Of a stretch of DNA of 64,000 bases, positions 11,353 through 19,990 are shown piece after piece. How positions within the stretch are numbered: position 1 is the stretch's first letter; each line of letters opens with the position of its first letter. Made by a program: the position numbers and the translations under genes. The notes beneath the pieces are model-generated. The model was not told the origin of the DNA, did no database searches, and worked only from the letters and a program-made list of their open reading frames with translations. Location of the stretch: assembly GCF_900106535.1 (NCBI RefSeq), contig NZ_FNOH01000017.1, positions 140,317-204,316 of the forward strand, written 5' to 3'. Source of the DNA: Myxococcus xanthus. GTDB lineage: Bacteria; Myxococcota; Myxococcia; Myxococcales; Myxococcaceae.

Positions 11353-14300
11353 TCAGATTTCCGTGAAGAGCTCCTGGATGTCCTGCTCCGTGAGCGTCCG
11401 GCCCATCTCGTCGCCGTCCCCACCGAGCACGCCAGCGGCCAGCTCCCGCTTGCGGCGCTGGAGGGCGAGGATCTTCTCCTCCACGGTGCCGCGGGTGATG
11501 AGCTTGTAGCTGATGACGGCGCGCGTCTGCCCGATGCGGTGCGTACGGTCCGTGGCCTGGTCCTCCACGGCGGGGTTCCACCACGGGTCGAAGTGGATGA
11601 CGTAGTCGGCCGCGGTGAGGTTCAAGCCGGTGCCGCCCGCCTTGAGGGAGATGAAGAAGAGCGGCGGACCGTCCGGGTTGTTGTACTCGTCCACCTTGCC
11701 CATGCGGTCCTTGGTGCGACCGTCCAGGTAGAGGTAGCGCAGGCCCTTCTTGTCCGCCTCCTGCTTCAGCAGCTCCAGCATCTCCGTGAACTGGCTGAAG
11801 ACGAGCGCGCGGTGGCCTTCCGCCACCAGGTCCTCCACCAGTTGGAGGAAGCGCTCCACCTTCGCGCTGGGCGGCATCAGGGTGCCGGGCGGCATCTTGA
11901 GCAGGCGCGGATCGCAGCACACCTGACGCAGGCGCATCAGCGCGGCCAGAATCGACACGCGGCTGCGCTTGAAGCCCACCTTCTCGATGCTCTCGTGCAC
12001 CTTGCGGCGGCTCTCCTCCAGCACCTCGCGATAGAGCGCGGCCTGACCGGGCTCCATCTCGCACCAGGCGACGCTCTCCGTCTTCGGCGGCAGGTCCTTG
12101 GCCACTTCCGTCTTCAGGCGACGCAGGATGAAGGGCTGGATACGGCGGCGCAGCCGGTCCTTCGCGGTGCTGTCGTTGGCCACCTGGATGGGCTGCTCGT
12201 AGCGGTCCCCGAAGCCATCCGAGCTGCCGAGGAAGCCCGGCATCAGGAAGTCGAAGATGCTCCAAAGCTCCGACAGGCGGTTCTCCAGCGGCGTACCAGT
12301 GAGCGCCAGACGCGTCTCGCTGGGGAGCGCCTTGCACGCCTGCGCGGTGGCGCTGCCCGCGTTCTTGATGTTCTGGGCCTCGTCCAAAATGATGTAACGG
12401 AAGCCAACCTGGGACAGCTGGTCCAAATCACGGCGGACCAGCGCGTAGGACGTGAGGACCAGGTCCATGCCCTTCAGGTCCTCTGCCCGCTCCTTGCGGT
12501 CCTGACCGTGCCACACCATCGTCTTGAGGCCCGGCGTGAAGCGCTCGGCCTCGCGCTCCCAGTTGGCCAGCACGCTGGTGGGCGCCACCACGAGCGACGG
12601 CTTGCGCCCCTCGTCGTTGGCCACCTTCTGCATCAGGCTGAGCGACTGGATGGTCTTCCCCAGACCCATGTCGTCCGCGAGGATGCCGGACAGGCCATGG
12701 CGGCGCAGGAACCAGAGCCAGGACAGGCCCGCCTCCTGGTAGTGGCGCAGCGTGGCCTGGAGTCCCTCGGGGACGCCCACCTTCGGCACGCCCGCCGACT
12801 CGCGCAGCTCCATCATGGCCTGCCGCGCCTTGGCCTCCACCTCGGTGAACTCCCCCAGGTCCGCCAGCAGGTCCAACGCGACGGCCTGGTGCAGCGGCAG
12901 CCGCGTGCGCGAGCGGCCCGGCAGCGCGCCGGCTTCCTCGAGCAGGTCCGCCACGCGCTTGATTTCGACGGGGTCCGCCTCCGCGAAGGTACCGTCCTTC
13001 AGGGGGACGAAGCGGCGGCCGGAGTCCAGCCACATGCGCACCGCGCCCAGGTCCACGGCCTGGTCGTCGGTGACGAACTCCGCATCCAGGTCGAACCACT
13101 GCACGCCGCTCATGCCCACGCGGATGCGCGGCTTGAGCTTGGGACGTAGGCGCACCTTCGGGGCCTGCACGCCAAAGCGCTCCCAGTCCTCGGGGAGCGA
13201 AGCCAGGCCCCGGGCCCAGAACTCAAGCGCGGTGTCGGCCGTGGCGTCGAACACCTGCGCCTGCGGCTCGAAGCGCAGACCCAGATCCAGCAGCAGCTTC
13301 CCCGCGCCGCGCTCCAGCTCCTCGCGACGCCGGTACAGCTTGCGGCTGTCCCCGCCCACGCCGCTGGCGTAGCCCAGGTGCGTGGCAGTGGGGGACACCG
13401 GCACCGTCGTCTGGCCGTACTTGGCGGCCAGTTGCACCTTCACGCGCTCGGGGTTGCCTTCCAGCATGAGCATGAAACGAGGCTCCACGGCCTCGTCCAC
13501 GTCGATGTCGTCCGCCTTCAGCGCCATGCGGAAGCGCGGCAGGTGCGCGGCGAAGAAGGTCAGCACCCGGTCCAGTTGCCCCGTGGGGAAGGACATGCTG
13601 GGCTCGAGCAGCCACTTGCGCAGCAGCCGCGGCGGGAAGTCCGGCTCCACCGGGTGCAGGTTCTGCCCCTGGATGACCCAGGTGCGCCGGCCCGACAGGA
13701 GGATGACGTCCTTGAGCGCGTAGCTCGCGTTGTCCGGGAAGAGCAGTTCGATGCGCGCGGTGGCGCCGTCCGGGCGGGACTCCAGATGAATCTGGGGCCG
13801 CACCGGCACCTCGGTGTCGATGAGCGCCGTGCCACGGTAGATGACGCGGCGGTGGCGCAAGAGCTCCAGCGCCTCGCTCAGCTCCTCGTCGGACAGGACC
13901 AGGCGCGAGTCATAGCGGTGCTCGTGGCGAGACAGCTGCATGAAGACGCGCTCGTCCGCGGGGGAGATGCGGCCCCCCGTCTGCAGCAGCCGCTTGACGT
14001 GGATGGGCCCCTTCGTCTGCGCGTCCTGCCGGCGCACGTCGATGATCCACTGCCGGGTGCTGCCGTTCCCCGTGCTGGCGGCCGTGAGGCGGTAGAAGAA
14101 CTCGTAGTCGGGCTGAGAAGACAGACCGAGCCAGCTCTCCACCTTGGCCAGGGCCGGGAGGCTGACCGGGTCGCCGCTCGATGGCACCGGCTCCACATGG
14201 GGCTCGTCATCGACGACGGCTTCCTTCGGCTCGGGAGCGGCGGCGACGGGCTCGGCCGGGCGAGGCGCGGGCGGGCCGGGCGGACGGAAACGCGCGGCGT

Positions 14301-14613
14301 AGATGAGCGCCGCGGCCACCACGTGCTTGCAGTGGGGGCCTTCGACGTTCCACGACGGGCAGGTACAGGTCGACGTGGCTCGGCCATTCCCCAGATGCAG
14401 GGCCGTCTGATACCGCTCACCGGACGAACCGGCGACCTGGGCGCTGATGCGGTCCCCTTCACGATTGAGGCCGAAGACGCGGCGCGACTCCGCCACCTCT
14501 CGCCCCTGCTTGAAGGTCGTGGGTTGAACTTCGGCCTTCAGGGCACGGAGCCACTGGGTGTCCTGAGGCGGGAGGATCTCTCGGATATCGGCGGTGGATT
14601 GCACGGCTGGCAC
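11353..14613 (-). CDS. SWIM-type zinc finger SNF2/RapA-like helicase
   Basis: A large DNA-dependent ATPase (about 1086 aa). A SWIM zinc finger near residue 80 (CTCPSWNVEGPHCKH) precedes a long middle region. The C-terminal half is a SNF2 motor: motif I ADDMGLGKTIQSL, Ia VVAPTSVLANW, II DEAQNIKN, III LTGTPLENRLSELWS, V LKAGGTGLNLTAADYV and VI DRTHRIGQTRAV. This architecture is common in bacteria next to repair or unknown genes; its role (nucleoid remodelling or repair) is not established. The start is chosen at a GTG (14613) with GGAG ten bases upstream. An ATG at 14724 would add 37 residues of low-quality sequence. The recN gene lies 145 bp downstream on the same strand. Confidence 0.88.
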   Translation of the reverse strand: MPAVQSTADIREILPPQDTQWLRALKAEVQPTTFKQGREVAESRRVFGLNREGDRISAQVAGSSGERYQTALHLGNGRATSTCTCPSWNVEGPHCKHVVAAALIYAARFRPPGPPAPRPAEPVAAAPEPKEAVVDDEPHVEPVPSSGDPVSLPALAKVESWLGLSSQPDYEFFYRLTAASTGNGSTRQWIIDVRRQDAQTKGPIHVKRLLQTGGRISPADERVFMQLSRHEHRYDSRLVLSDEELSEALELLRHRRVIYRGTALIDTEVPVRPQIHLESRPDGATARIELLFPDNASYALKDVILLSGRRTWVIQGQNLHPVEPDFPPRLLRKWLLEPSMSFPTGQLDRVLTFFAAHLPRFRMALKADDIDVDEAVEPRFMLMLEGNPERVKVQLAAKYGQTTVPVSPTATHLGYASGVGGDSRKLYRRREELERGAGKLLLDLGLRFEPQAQVFDATADTALEFWARGLASLPEDWERFGVQAPKVRLRPKLKPRIRVGMSGVQWFDLDAEFVTDDQAVDLGAVRMWLDSGRRFVPLKDGTFAEADPVEIKRVADLLEEAGALPGRSRTRLPLHQAVALDLLADLGEFTEVEAKARQAMMELRESAGVPKVGVPEGLQATLRHYQEAGLSWLWFLRRHGLSGILADDMGLGKTIQSLSLMQKVANDEGRKPSLVVAPTSVLANWEREAERFTPGLKTMVWHGQDRKERAEDLKGMDLVLTSYALVRRDLDQLSQVGFRYIILDEAQNIKNAGSATAQACKALPSETRLALTGTPLENRLSELWSIFDFLMPGFLGSSDGFGDRYEQPIQVANDSTAKDRLRRRIQPFILRRLKTEVAKDLPPKTESVAWCEMEPGQAALYREVLEESRRKVHESIEKVGFKRSRVSILAALMRLRQVCCDPRLLKMPPGTLMPPSAKVERFLQLVEDLVAEGHRALVFSQFTEMLELLKQEADKKGLRYLYLDGRTKDRMGKVDEYNNPDGPPLFFISLKAGGTGLNLTAADYVIHFDPWWNPAVEDQATDRTHRIGQTRAVISYKLITRGTVEEKILALQRRKRELAAGVLGGDGDEMGRTLTEQDIQELFTEI

Positions 14614-15004
14614 AGGCCCCAGGCTCCAAATCGCCAGGGAACCCGTTGAACTACCACAGCAACGAGGCTCCCGGTCGCGGGAAAAATCAATGCGTCCGCC
14701 AGCAGAATCCACCGCTGGCATCAAGCTGTGAGAGCATCAACCCCCGCCATGGCCCGGACCGTCCGCTTTCGCGCCTCCGATACCCGCCTGCTTTTCTGGA
14801 AGGCATCCGGCACGCCGAGCCGACGCGCCGGCCCTCTCCCCAGAGGCGGGACGCCCCCGTGAGGCCATTCCGCCTGACGAATGCCCCCCGCGGGCAGGGG
14901 TCCGTCGCCATGGCGACAGGGCGGGCGGCCGTCCGAGCCTTCCGTCCCCCGGTCCTCCCCTTCCCCGCCCCACCGTTTTTCATCCTCCCGCTGGAGCGCA
15001 CGCC
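14614..15004. other. Divergent region between the SNF2 gene and apt
   Basis: This 391-bp stretch separates two divergently transcribed genes and should hold both promoters. It contains no open frame with recognisable protein features. A locally AT-richer patch at 14640-14700 (minus strand) may belong to the helicase promoter, but no consensus pair stands out. Confidence 0.4.
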
Positions 15005-15559
15005 ATGCACCCGCCCGTCCCGAGCCTGACCGACACCACCCTCGTCGCCGACCTGAATGCCCGGCTCCGGGACGTACCGGACTTCCCCAAGCCCGGCATC
15101 GTCTTCAAGGACATCACCCCCGTGCTGGCGGACCCGCGCCTGTTCGGCCGCGTCATCGACGCCATGTCGGCGCCCTTCCGGGGCCAGCACGTCACGAAGG
15201 TGGTGGGCGTGGAGGCCCGAGGCTTCCTGCTGGGCGCCCCCATCGCGCTGGCGCTCAACGCGGGCTTCGTGCCGGCGCGCAAGCCTGGGAAGCTGCCTCA
15301 CCGCTCGGTGGTGGAGCGCTACTCGCTGGAGTACGGCTCTGACGGCGTGGAGATGCACGAGGACGCCATCCTCCAGGGGGAGCGGGTGCTCGTCGTGGAT
15401 GACGTGCTGGCCACGGGAGGCACGGCGGAGGCCACCGCGAGGCTCGTGTCCCGGCTCGGCGGCGAGTTGGTGGGCTTCTGCTTCCTCCTCAGCCTGGACT
15501 TCCTCGAAGGCCCCAACCGCCTCGGGCGCGAGCGCGTGACGACGCTGCTGACCTTCTGA
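15005..15559 (+). CDS. apt: Adenine phosphoribosyltransferase
   Basis: Apt (184 aa) makes AMP from adenine and PRPP in purine salvage. The N-terminal FPKPGIVFKDITPVL and VGVEARGFLLGAPIA motifs are those of the Apt subfamily. The PRPP-binding loop VLVVDDVLATGGTA is complete (residues about 130-143). The length is normal (170-185). GGAG lies nine bases before the ATG. It is monocistronic: a GC hairpin follows the stop codon. Confidence 0.95.
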   Translation: MHPPVPSLTDTTLVADLNARLRDVPDFPKPGIVFKDITPVLADPRLFGRVIDAMSAPFRGQHVTKVVGVEARGFLLGAPIALALNAGFVPARKPGKLPHRSVVERYSLEYGSDGVEMHEDAILQGERVLVVDDVLATGGTAEATARLVSRLGGELVGFCFLLSLDFLEGPNRLGRERVTTLLTF

Positions 15560-15580
15560 TTGGCGCGTGCCGACCGCGAA

Positions 15581-15607
15581 GCGCTCCGGCCTCTCCCACC
15601 GGAGCGC
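15581..15607 (+). terminator. apt terminator hairpin
   Basis: GCGCTCCGG (15581-15589) and CCGGAGCGC (15599-15607) form a perfect 9-bp stem with a 9-nt loop, 21 nt after the apt stop codon. There is no T-run. Confidence 0.55.
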
Positions 15608-15855
15608 GATGCCACGCCCGGACGACGGCACGCCCACGGGGATGAGCGGCGAGCAACCTTCAGTTGCATGTGAACGTCTCCCGCAGGGGTCATCCCGGGA
15701 AATCAGGAGCAGGATACTGGGCGAAGCATGAATTGATTGAGACAGCGGCCCCCCGCCCGGCCGGAACGGCCCCTGCCGTGTTGCCTGCTGACATGCGGGC
15801 CGGGCCTGCGCACCCTCCAACGAGAACCAACCAACGCTTCCACGGAGGGGACGAC

Positions 15856-16686
15856 ATGCCGGAAGTACACACTCGCGGCGGCGCCCGCATCCGCTACGAC
15901 GACACGGGCCAAGGTGAGCCCGCGCTTCTCTTCATCCCAGGGTGGTGCACCACCCGAGCGAGCTTCCAGAAGCTGATTCCCCGCTGCTCCGCCTTCCGCC
16001 GTGCCCTGTCCGTGGACATCCGGGGGCACGGCGAGTCCGAAGGTGGAGGCACCGACTTCGACAGCACCACGGTGCTGGAGGACCTGCTCGCGGTCGTGGA
16101 GGCCAGCGGCGCGCGGCACATCGTCCCCGTGGCCATGTCCCACGCGGGCTGGTGGGCGCTCGACTTGCGACGGGCGTTGGGCCCAGCGCGTGTGCCACGG
16201 ATGGTGCTGCTGGACTGGATTGCCACCGAGCCCACCCCGGCCTTCCTCCGCGCCGTGCGCGGGCTCCAGACGGAGCGCTGGAGCAAGGTGCGAGACAGCC
16301 TGCTCCAGGGCTGGCTGGAGGGGCTCGACGACGACGCCATCCACCGCTTCGTGCGCGACGACATGGGCGCGTTCGACGAAGCCATGTGGGCCCGGGCCGG
16401 GCGGGAGATTGAAGCGGCCTACGCCCGCGAGGGCTCTCCGCTGCGAGCGCTCGCCGCGCTGGAGCCCATGCCGCTTACGATGCACCTGTACGCGCGGCCG
16501 GAGTCACACGACTACCTGGCGGCGCAGGTGGACTTCGGCGCGGAGCATCCAGGTTTTCACGTGCTGAAGCTCCCCGCCACCAGCCACTTCCCGGCGCTGG
16601 AGGTGCCGGCGATGGTGGCCGCGGGCATCGAGGCGCTCGTCTCCGCGCGAGAGGTCCCCGTCCACGCGGACGCCGTTCCGGCCTGA
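15856..16686 (+). CDS. Alpha/beta-hydrolase fold protein resembling Hod/Qdo cofactor-free dioxygenases
   Basis: This 276-aa protein has the alpha/beta-hydrolase order: oxyanion-side PGWC near residue 33, a nucleophile elbow AMSHAGWW (Ser about 97) and a late His in SHFPALEVP. From memory of the family, the segments after the elbow (LDW..., ERW..., WLEGLDDD, GREIEAAYAREGSP, HPGF...HFPA...VP) follow the order seen in 1-H-3-hydroxy-4-oxoquinaldine/quinoline 2,4-dioxygenases and AqdC better than ordinary esterases. Those enzymes open N-heteroaromatic rings, including the Pseudomonas quinolone signal, without cofactor. Two positions that are His in Hod, as I recall it, read Thr (in WCTT) and Met (before the Ser) here, so the activity may differ. 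The ATG at 15856 has GGAGGGG seven bases upstream. It is single, between apt and a convergent hypothetical gene. Confidence 0.6.
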   Translation: MPEVHTRGGARIRYDDTGQGEPALLFIPGWCTTRASFQKLIPRCSAFRRALSVDIRGHGESEGGGTDFDSTTVLEDLLAVVEASGARHIVPVAMSHAGWWALDLRRALGPARVPRMVLLDWIATEPTPAFLRAVRGLQTERWSKVRDSLLQGWLEGLDDDAIHRFVRDDMGAFDEAMWARAGREIEAAYAREGSPLRALAALEPMPLTMHLYARPESHDYLAAQVDFGAEHPGFHVLKLPATSHFPALEVPAMVAAGIEALVSAREVPVHADAVPA

Positions 16687-16699
16687 GGCGGCGCGGGGA

Positions 16700-17374
16700 C
16701 TACCGCAGTCCCAGGGCTTCCTTCATGCCATCGGTGCGCTCCCGGGCGCGCCGCATGGCGATGCGGTTGAGCTCGGGGTCCACGGGCAGCGGCATCCACG
16801 CCAGGTACCGGGCACCCGGGCCGCCATCTTCGGACTTCCCGCTCGCGACGACCATCGTCCGATGCTGGAAGGCCTCTTCCCAGGGGCCGCACCCCGACAT
16901 GGAGAAGTGCTTCACGGTGTCGTCTTTCGCCTGCGTCCAGGCGATGCAGGGAAATTCGGAGCAGTCCACCGCCACCACGTCGAGCCCCATGCCGCACTCG
17001 TTGGCGGCACGGAAGGCCACGCGCTCGAAGCCCTTGGGCGTGAAGGGCTCCGGCAGTTCGGGCGCGAAGGCGAGGGGCCGTTCTTCGGGCGCCGTGTCAT
17101 GCCCGCTACCGGGTTCGGCCGAAGCAGGCGAGGCCGGCTCCGGGAGCCTGCGAAGCACTGCGGCTTCACGTGCCGCCTTCGGCGCAGTCACCGACGCCTC
17201 CCGCTTCGGAGACTCCGACGGGCGGGGTGCAGGCCGTGCAGCGGGTGCGGAAGCCTGGACAGCGGCCTCCCCGGACGGTCCCTGCGGCGTAACGGAACCG
17301 CTGCTGAACCAGACCCCGGCGGAGAATGCCAGGGCCACGACGAGCCCCAGGAGCGCGAAGCGAAGCAGTTTCAT
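16700..17374 (-). CDS. Hypothetical membrane-anchored or secreted protein
   Basis: I do not recognise this 224-aa protein. An N-terminal hydrophobic segment (residues about 3-22, LLRFALLGLVVALAFSAGVW) is either a signal peptide or an anchor. Residues about 28-110 are Pro/Ala/Ser-rich and probably disordered. The C-terminal 110 residues look folded and carry four cysteines (ANECGMGL, VDCSEFPCIAW, SMSGCGPW) that may form disulfides. The ATG at 17374 is chosen because GAGG lies seven bases upstream; an in-frame GTG two codons earlier is possible. It starts nine bases after the stop of a tiny membrane ORF, so the two are probably translated together. It ends 13 bp from the convergent Hod-like gene. 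Confidence 0.65.
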   Translation of the reverse strand: MKLLRFALLGLVVALAFSAGVWFSSGSVTPQGPSGEAAVQASAPAARPAPRPSESPKREASVTAPKAAREAAVLRRLPEPASPASAEPGSGHDTAPEERPLAFAPELPEPFTPKGFERVAFRAANECGMGLDVVAVDCSEFPCIAWTQAKDDTVKHFSMSGCGPWEEAFQHRTMVVASGKSEDGGPGARYLAWMPLPVDPELNRIAMRRARERTDGMKEALGLR

Positions 17375-17383
17375 GGCCACACC

Positions 17384-17551
17384 TCATTCATCGAGGATGA
17401 ACTTCACGGGGCGCCCCGCCGCGCCGCAACAGTCCTCGGGCACGCCCTTGCCGGGAACAAGCGTGAGCGCCGCCCCCTGCACGCCCAGGCAGAGCCCCAC
17501 CATGACGCCAGTCAGCATCATCGCGCGGGAGCAACGGGCGGTTCGTGTCAT
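17384..17551 (-). CDS. Putative small membrane or secreted protein
   Basis: A 55-residue frame with one hydrophobic stretch (residues about 11-31, MMLTGVMVGLCLGVQGAALT) and a short polar C-terminus with a CC pair (PEDCCGAAGRPVKFILDE). Its TGA stop overlaps the ribosome site of the next gene (start at 17374), which suggests coupling. The upstream ribosome site is weak (GGACC). No homologue is recognised; confidence rests on coupling and composition only. Confidence 0.4.
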   Translation of the reverse strand: MTRTARCSRAMMLTGVMVGLCLGVQGAALTLVPGKGVPEDCCGAAGRPVKFILDE

Positions 17552-17619
17552 GCGGTCCACGCTAGCAGCGCCTGGGGCTCCATCCACATTCGGGCCCTCG
17601 CCCCCAGGGGCAGGTGGGA

Positions 17620-17670
17620 TTGACGCCCTTGCCTGCCCTGTTTATAAGTTGGTCAAACAACCAATAAACA
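17620..17670 (+). promoter_or_regulatory. Promoter and operator of the tetR-MFS-coaD cluster
   Basis: TTGACG (17620-17625) and TATAAG (17643-17648) are separated by exactly 17 bp, a strong sigma-70-type promoter. Right on and after the -10 lies a dyad, TTGGT-CAAACA-ACCAA (17649-17664), flanked by GTTTAT and ATAAAC. The dyad covers the start point and ends 13 bp before the tetR ATG, the usual place for an autorepressor site. Confidence 0.7.
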
Positions 17671-17676
17671 CGCCCC

Positions 17677-18285
17677 ATGCCCCGTCCATCCAACACCGAG
17701 GAGCGCCGTCAGCAGATTGTCGCGGGCCTGCTGAAGGTCATGTCGGAGCGCGGTTACGAGCGCGCTTCCGTGAGCGAAATCGCGAAGGCGGCGGGGTTGA
17801 GCGCGGGGCTGGTGCACTACCACTTCAGCGGCAAGCAGGAGATTCTCCTCACGCTGGTGGAGCAGCTCGCGGCGCAGGCGCGGCAGCGGGTGGCGACGCG
17901 GCTGGAACGGGTGAAGAGCCCGGACGCCCGAGCCCGCGTGGATGCCTTCGTGGAGGCCTTCCTCGCCACGGGCGACGACGCGGCCCCGGCGGCCGTCGCG
18001 AGCTGGGTCACCATCAGCGCGGAGGCCATCCGGCAGCCCGAGGTGCGAGCCATCTACGAGCAGGTGGTGCGCGCCGACCTGGAGCACCTGACGTCGCTCG
18101 TCGCCGCCGTGGTGGGACGGCGCAAGGCGCCCGCGCTGGCGGCCGGGCTGTTCGCCGCCGTGCAGGGCTACTTCGTGCTCGCCGCCAGCGTCCCGGGACT
18201 GGTCCCTGCGGGCTCCGCCGCCAGCACGGTGAAGCGCATGGCCGCGGGGCTGCTGGACCCGGCCGGCGCGAAGGAGGACGCATGA
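17677..18285 (+). CDS. TetR/AcrR family transcriptional regulator
   Basis: A 202-aa repressor of the TetR type. The N-terminal helix-turn-helix occupies residues 9-55 with the family pattern RRQQIVAGLLKVMSERGYER, SVSEIAKAAGLSAGLVHYHF and K-QEILL. The presence of GLVHYHF and the overall C-terminal pattern are closest to BetI-like members. The ligand is unknown. The gene overlaps the MFS transporter by four bases (ATGA), so it very likely controls that transporter and itself through the dyad at 17649-17664. Confidence 0.9.
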   Translation: MPRPSNTEERRQQIVAGLLKVMSERGYERASVSEIAKAAGLSAGLVHYHFSGKQEILLTLVEQLAAQARQRVATRLERVKSPDARARVDAFVEAFLATGDDAAPAAVASWVTISAEAIRQPEVRAIYEQVVRADLEHLTSLVAAVVGRRKAPALAAGLFAAVQGYFVLAASVPGLVPAGSAASTVKRMAAGLLDPAGAKEDA

Positions 18286-19493
18286 GGACGGCCACGAAGC
18301 TGGGGCTCCTCTCCAGCCTCTACCTGTCACAGGGGCTTCCCTTCGGTTTCTTCACCCAGGCCCTGCCCGTGCTGCTGCGCCATCAGGGCCTGTCGTTGCC
18401 TTCCATCGGACTGGCGCACCTGCTGGCGCTGCCCTGGGCGCTCAAGTTCCTCTGGGCCCCGCCCATGGACCGGCACGGTTCGGCGAGGTGGGGCCGGCGG
18501 CGCGGCTACATCCTGCCGCTGCAGTGCCTGTCGTCGGGGCTCCTGCTGGCGCTCGCGCTCCCCGAAGGCGGCCTGGACATGCGGCTGCTGATGGCCGCGG
18601 TGCTGGGCATCAACCTCCTGGCCGCCACGCAGGACGTGGCCACCGACGGGCTGGCGGTGGACCTGCTCGCGCCGGCCGAGCGCGGCTGGGGCAACGGCAT
18701 CCAGGTGGCGGCCTATCGCGTCGGGATGATTCTGGGCGGAGGCGTGATGCTCGCTGTCTTCGACGCGGTGGGCTGGCGCCCCACGTTCCTCGCGTTGGGC
18801 ACACTGCTGCTCCTGGCCACCGTGCCCATTGCCCTCTTCCGCGAGCCCCCCACCGCGCCCCCACCCGCTCAGAGCCTGGGCCTGCGATGGTGGTTGAAGC
18901 GTCCGGGGGCCGCCGCGTGGCTCACGCTGCTCGTCGTCTACAAGGCGGGCGAAGCCCTGGCCACCGGGATGCTGCGTACCTTCCTGGTCGACGAGGGCCT
19001 GTCGCTGACGGCCATCGGTTGGCTGTTGGGCGGCGTGGGCTTCACCGCGGGACTCGTGGGGGCGCTGCTGGGAGGCGGTTTGGTGGTGCGGCTCGGACGG
19101 CGACGGGCGTTGCTCGTCTTCGGAGGCATCCAGGCCGGCGCGGTGCTGCTCTACGCACTGGCGGCTCGAGGCCCCACGTCCCTGCCCCTGCTCACCCTCG
19201 TCTGCGGCGTCGAGTACGTCGCCAGCGGCATGGCCACCGCGGCCGTCTTCACCGCGATGATGGACGCCTGCCGGCCGGACCACGCCGCCACGGACTACAC
19301 CGTGCAGGCGTCCCTGGTGGTGCTGGCCACGGGCGCCGCCGCCGCGCTGAGTGGCTTCAGCGCCCAGGCCCTTGGCTATGCCGGCCACTTCACGCTGGCC
19401 GCGCTCCTGTGCGCGGCGGGCACGCTGTACGCCGCCCTCACCTTCCACCCGCCCCGGAGCCTGGCCTCCGAGGCCGCTCCCGAGGTGTCGTGA
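18282..19493 (+). CDS. MFS transporter, AmpG-like
   Basis: This 403-aa membrane protein has about 12 hydrophobic helices of the major facilitator type. The N-terminus (LSSLYLSQGLPFGFFTQALP, then PWALKFLWAPPMDR) and the ATQDVATDGLAVDLL segment in helix 4 are typical of the AmpG/acetyl-CoA transporter branch. AmpG imports anhydro-muropeptides released during wall turnover. The substrate here is not proven. Control by the adjacent TetR repressor would be unusual for a housekeeping AmpG and could mean a drug or metabolite exporter. It overlaps tetR upstream (ATGA) and coaD downstream (TGATG). Confidence 0.75.
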   Translation: MRTATKLGLLSSLYLSQGLPFGFFTQALPVLLRHQGLSLPSIGLAHLLALPWALKFLWAPPMDRHGSARWGRRRGYILPLQCLSSGLLLALALPEGGLDMRLLMAAVLGINLLAATQDVATDGLAVDLLAPAERGWGNGIQVAAYRVGMILGGGVMLAVFDAVGWRPTFLALGTLLLLATVPIALFREPPTAPPPAQSLGLRWWLKRPGAAAWLTLLVVYKAGEALATGMLRTFLVDEGLSLTAIGWLLGGVGFTAGLVGALLGGGLVVRLGRRRALLVFGGIQAGAVLLYALAARGPTSLPLLTLVCGVEYVASGMATAAVFTAMMDACRPDHAATDYTVQASLVVLATGAAAALSGFSAQALGYAGHFTLAALLCAAGTLYAALTFHPPRSLASEAAPEVS

Positions 19494-19990
19494 TGACCAT
19501 CGCCGTCTACGCCGGCAGCTTCGACCCCGTCACCGCCGGCCACATGTCCGTCGTCCGGCAGGCGGCCCGCCTCTTCGGCCACGTCGTCGTGGTGGTGGCC
19601 GTCAACCCGGACAAGGAGAGCCTGCTGTCCGCCGACGAGCGCGTGGCCCTCCTGCGTGAAGCCGTGGCGCACCACCCCAACGTCACCGTGGCCCGCACGC
19701 AGGGGCTCATCGTCGACTTCGCGCGGGACATCGGCGCCAGCGTCCTGCTGCGCGGCGTGCGCGGTGCCATGGATGCCCAGTTCGAAACGACGCTGGCGCA
19801 GAACAACCGCGCGCTGGCGCCCGAGCTGTCCACCCTCTTCCTCCCAGCCGAAGCCCACCTGGCCGAGGTGAGCAGCAGCGGACTCAAGGCGCGCGTGGCG
19901 CGCGGCGAGGACGTTTCCGCCTTCTGTCCGCCGGCCGTCGCGACGAAGCTTCGGGAGCGACTCGACCCTTCCCTCCGGAGCCTGCCTTGA
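19493..19990 (+). CDS. coaD: Phosphopantetheine adenylyltransferase
   Basis: CoaD (165 aa) joins 4'-phosphopantetheine and ATP to give dephospho-CoA, the fourth step of CoA synthesis. The nucleotidyltransferase motif YAGSFDPVTAGHMSVV (T-x-GH as TAGH) is at residues 5-20. LLRGVRGAMDAQFETTLAQNN and FLPAEAHLAEVSSSGLK are the hallmark substrate motifs. The length matches the family. The start ATG overlaps the stop of the MFS gene. CoaD is essential in most bacteria, yet here it depends on a TetR-linked promoter unless an internal promoter exists within the MFS gene. Confidence 0.95.
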   Translation: MTIAVYAGSFDPVTAGHMSVVRQAARLFGHVVVVVAVNPDKESLLSADERVALLREAVAHHPNVTVARTQGLIVDFARDIGASVLLRGVRGAMDAQFETTLAQNNRALAPELSTLFLPAEAHLAEVSSSGLKARVARGEDVSAFCPPAVATKLRERLDPSLRSLP

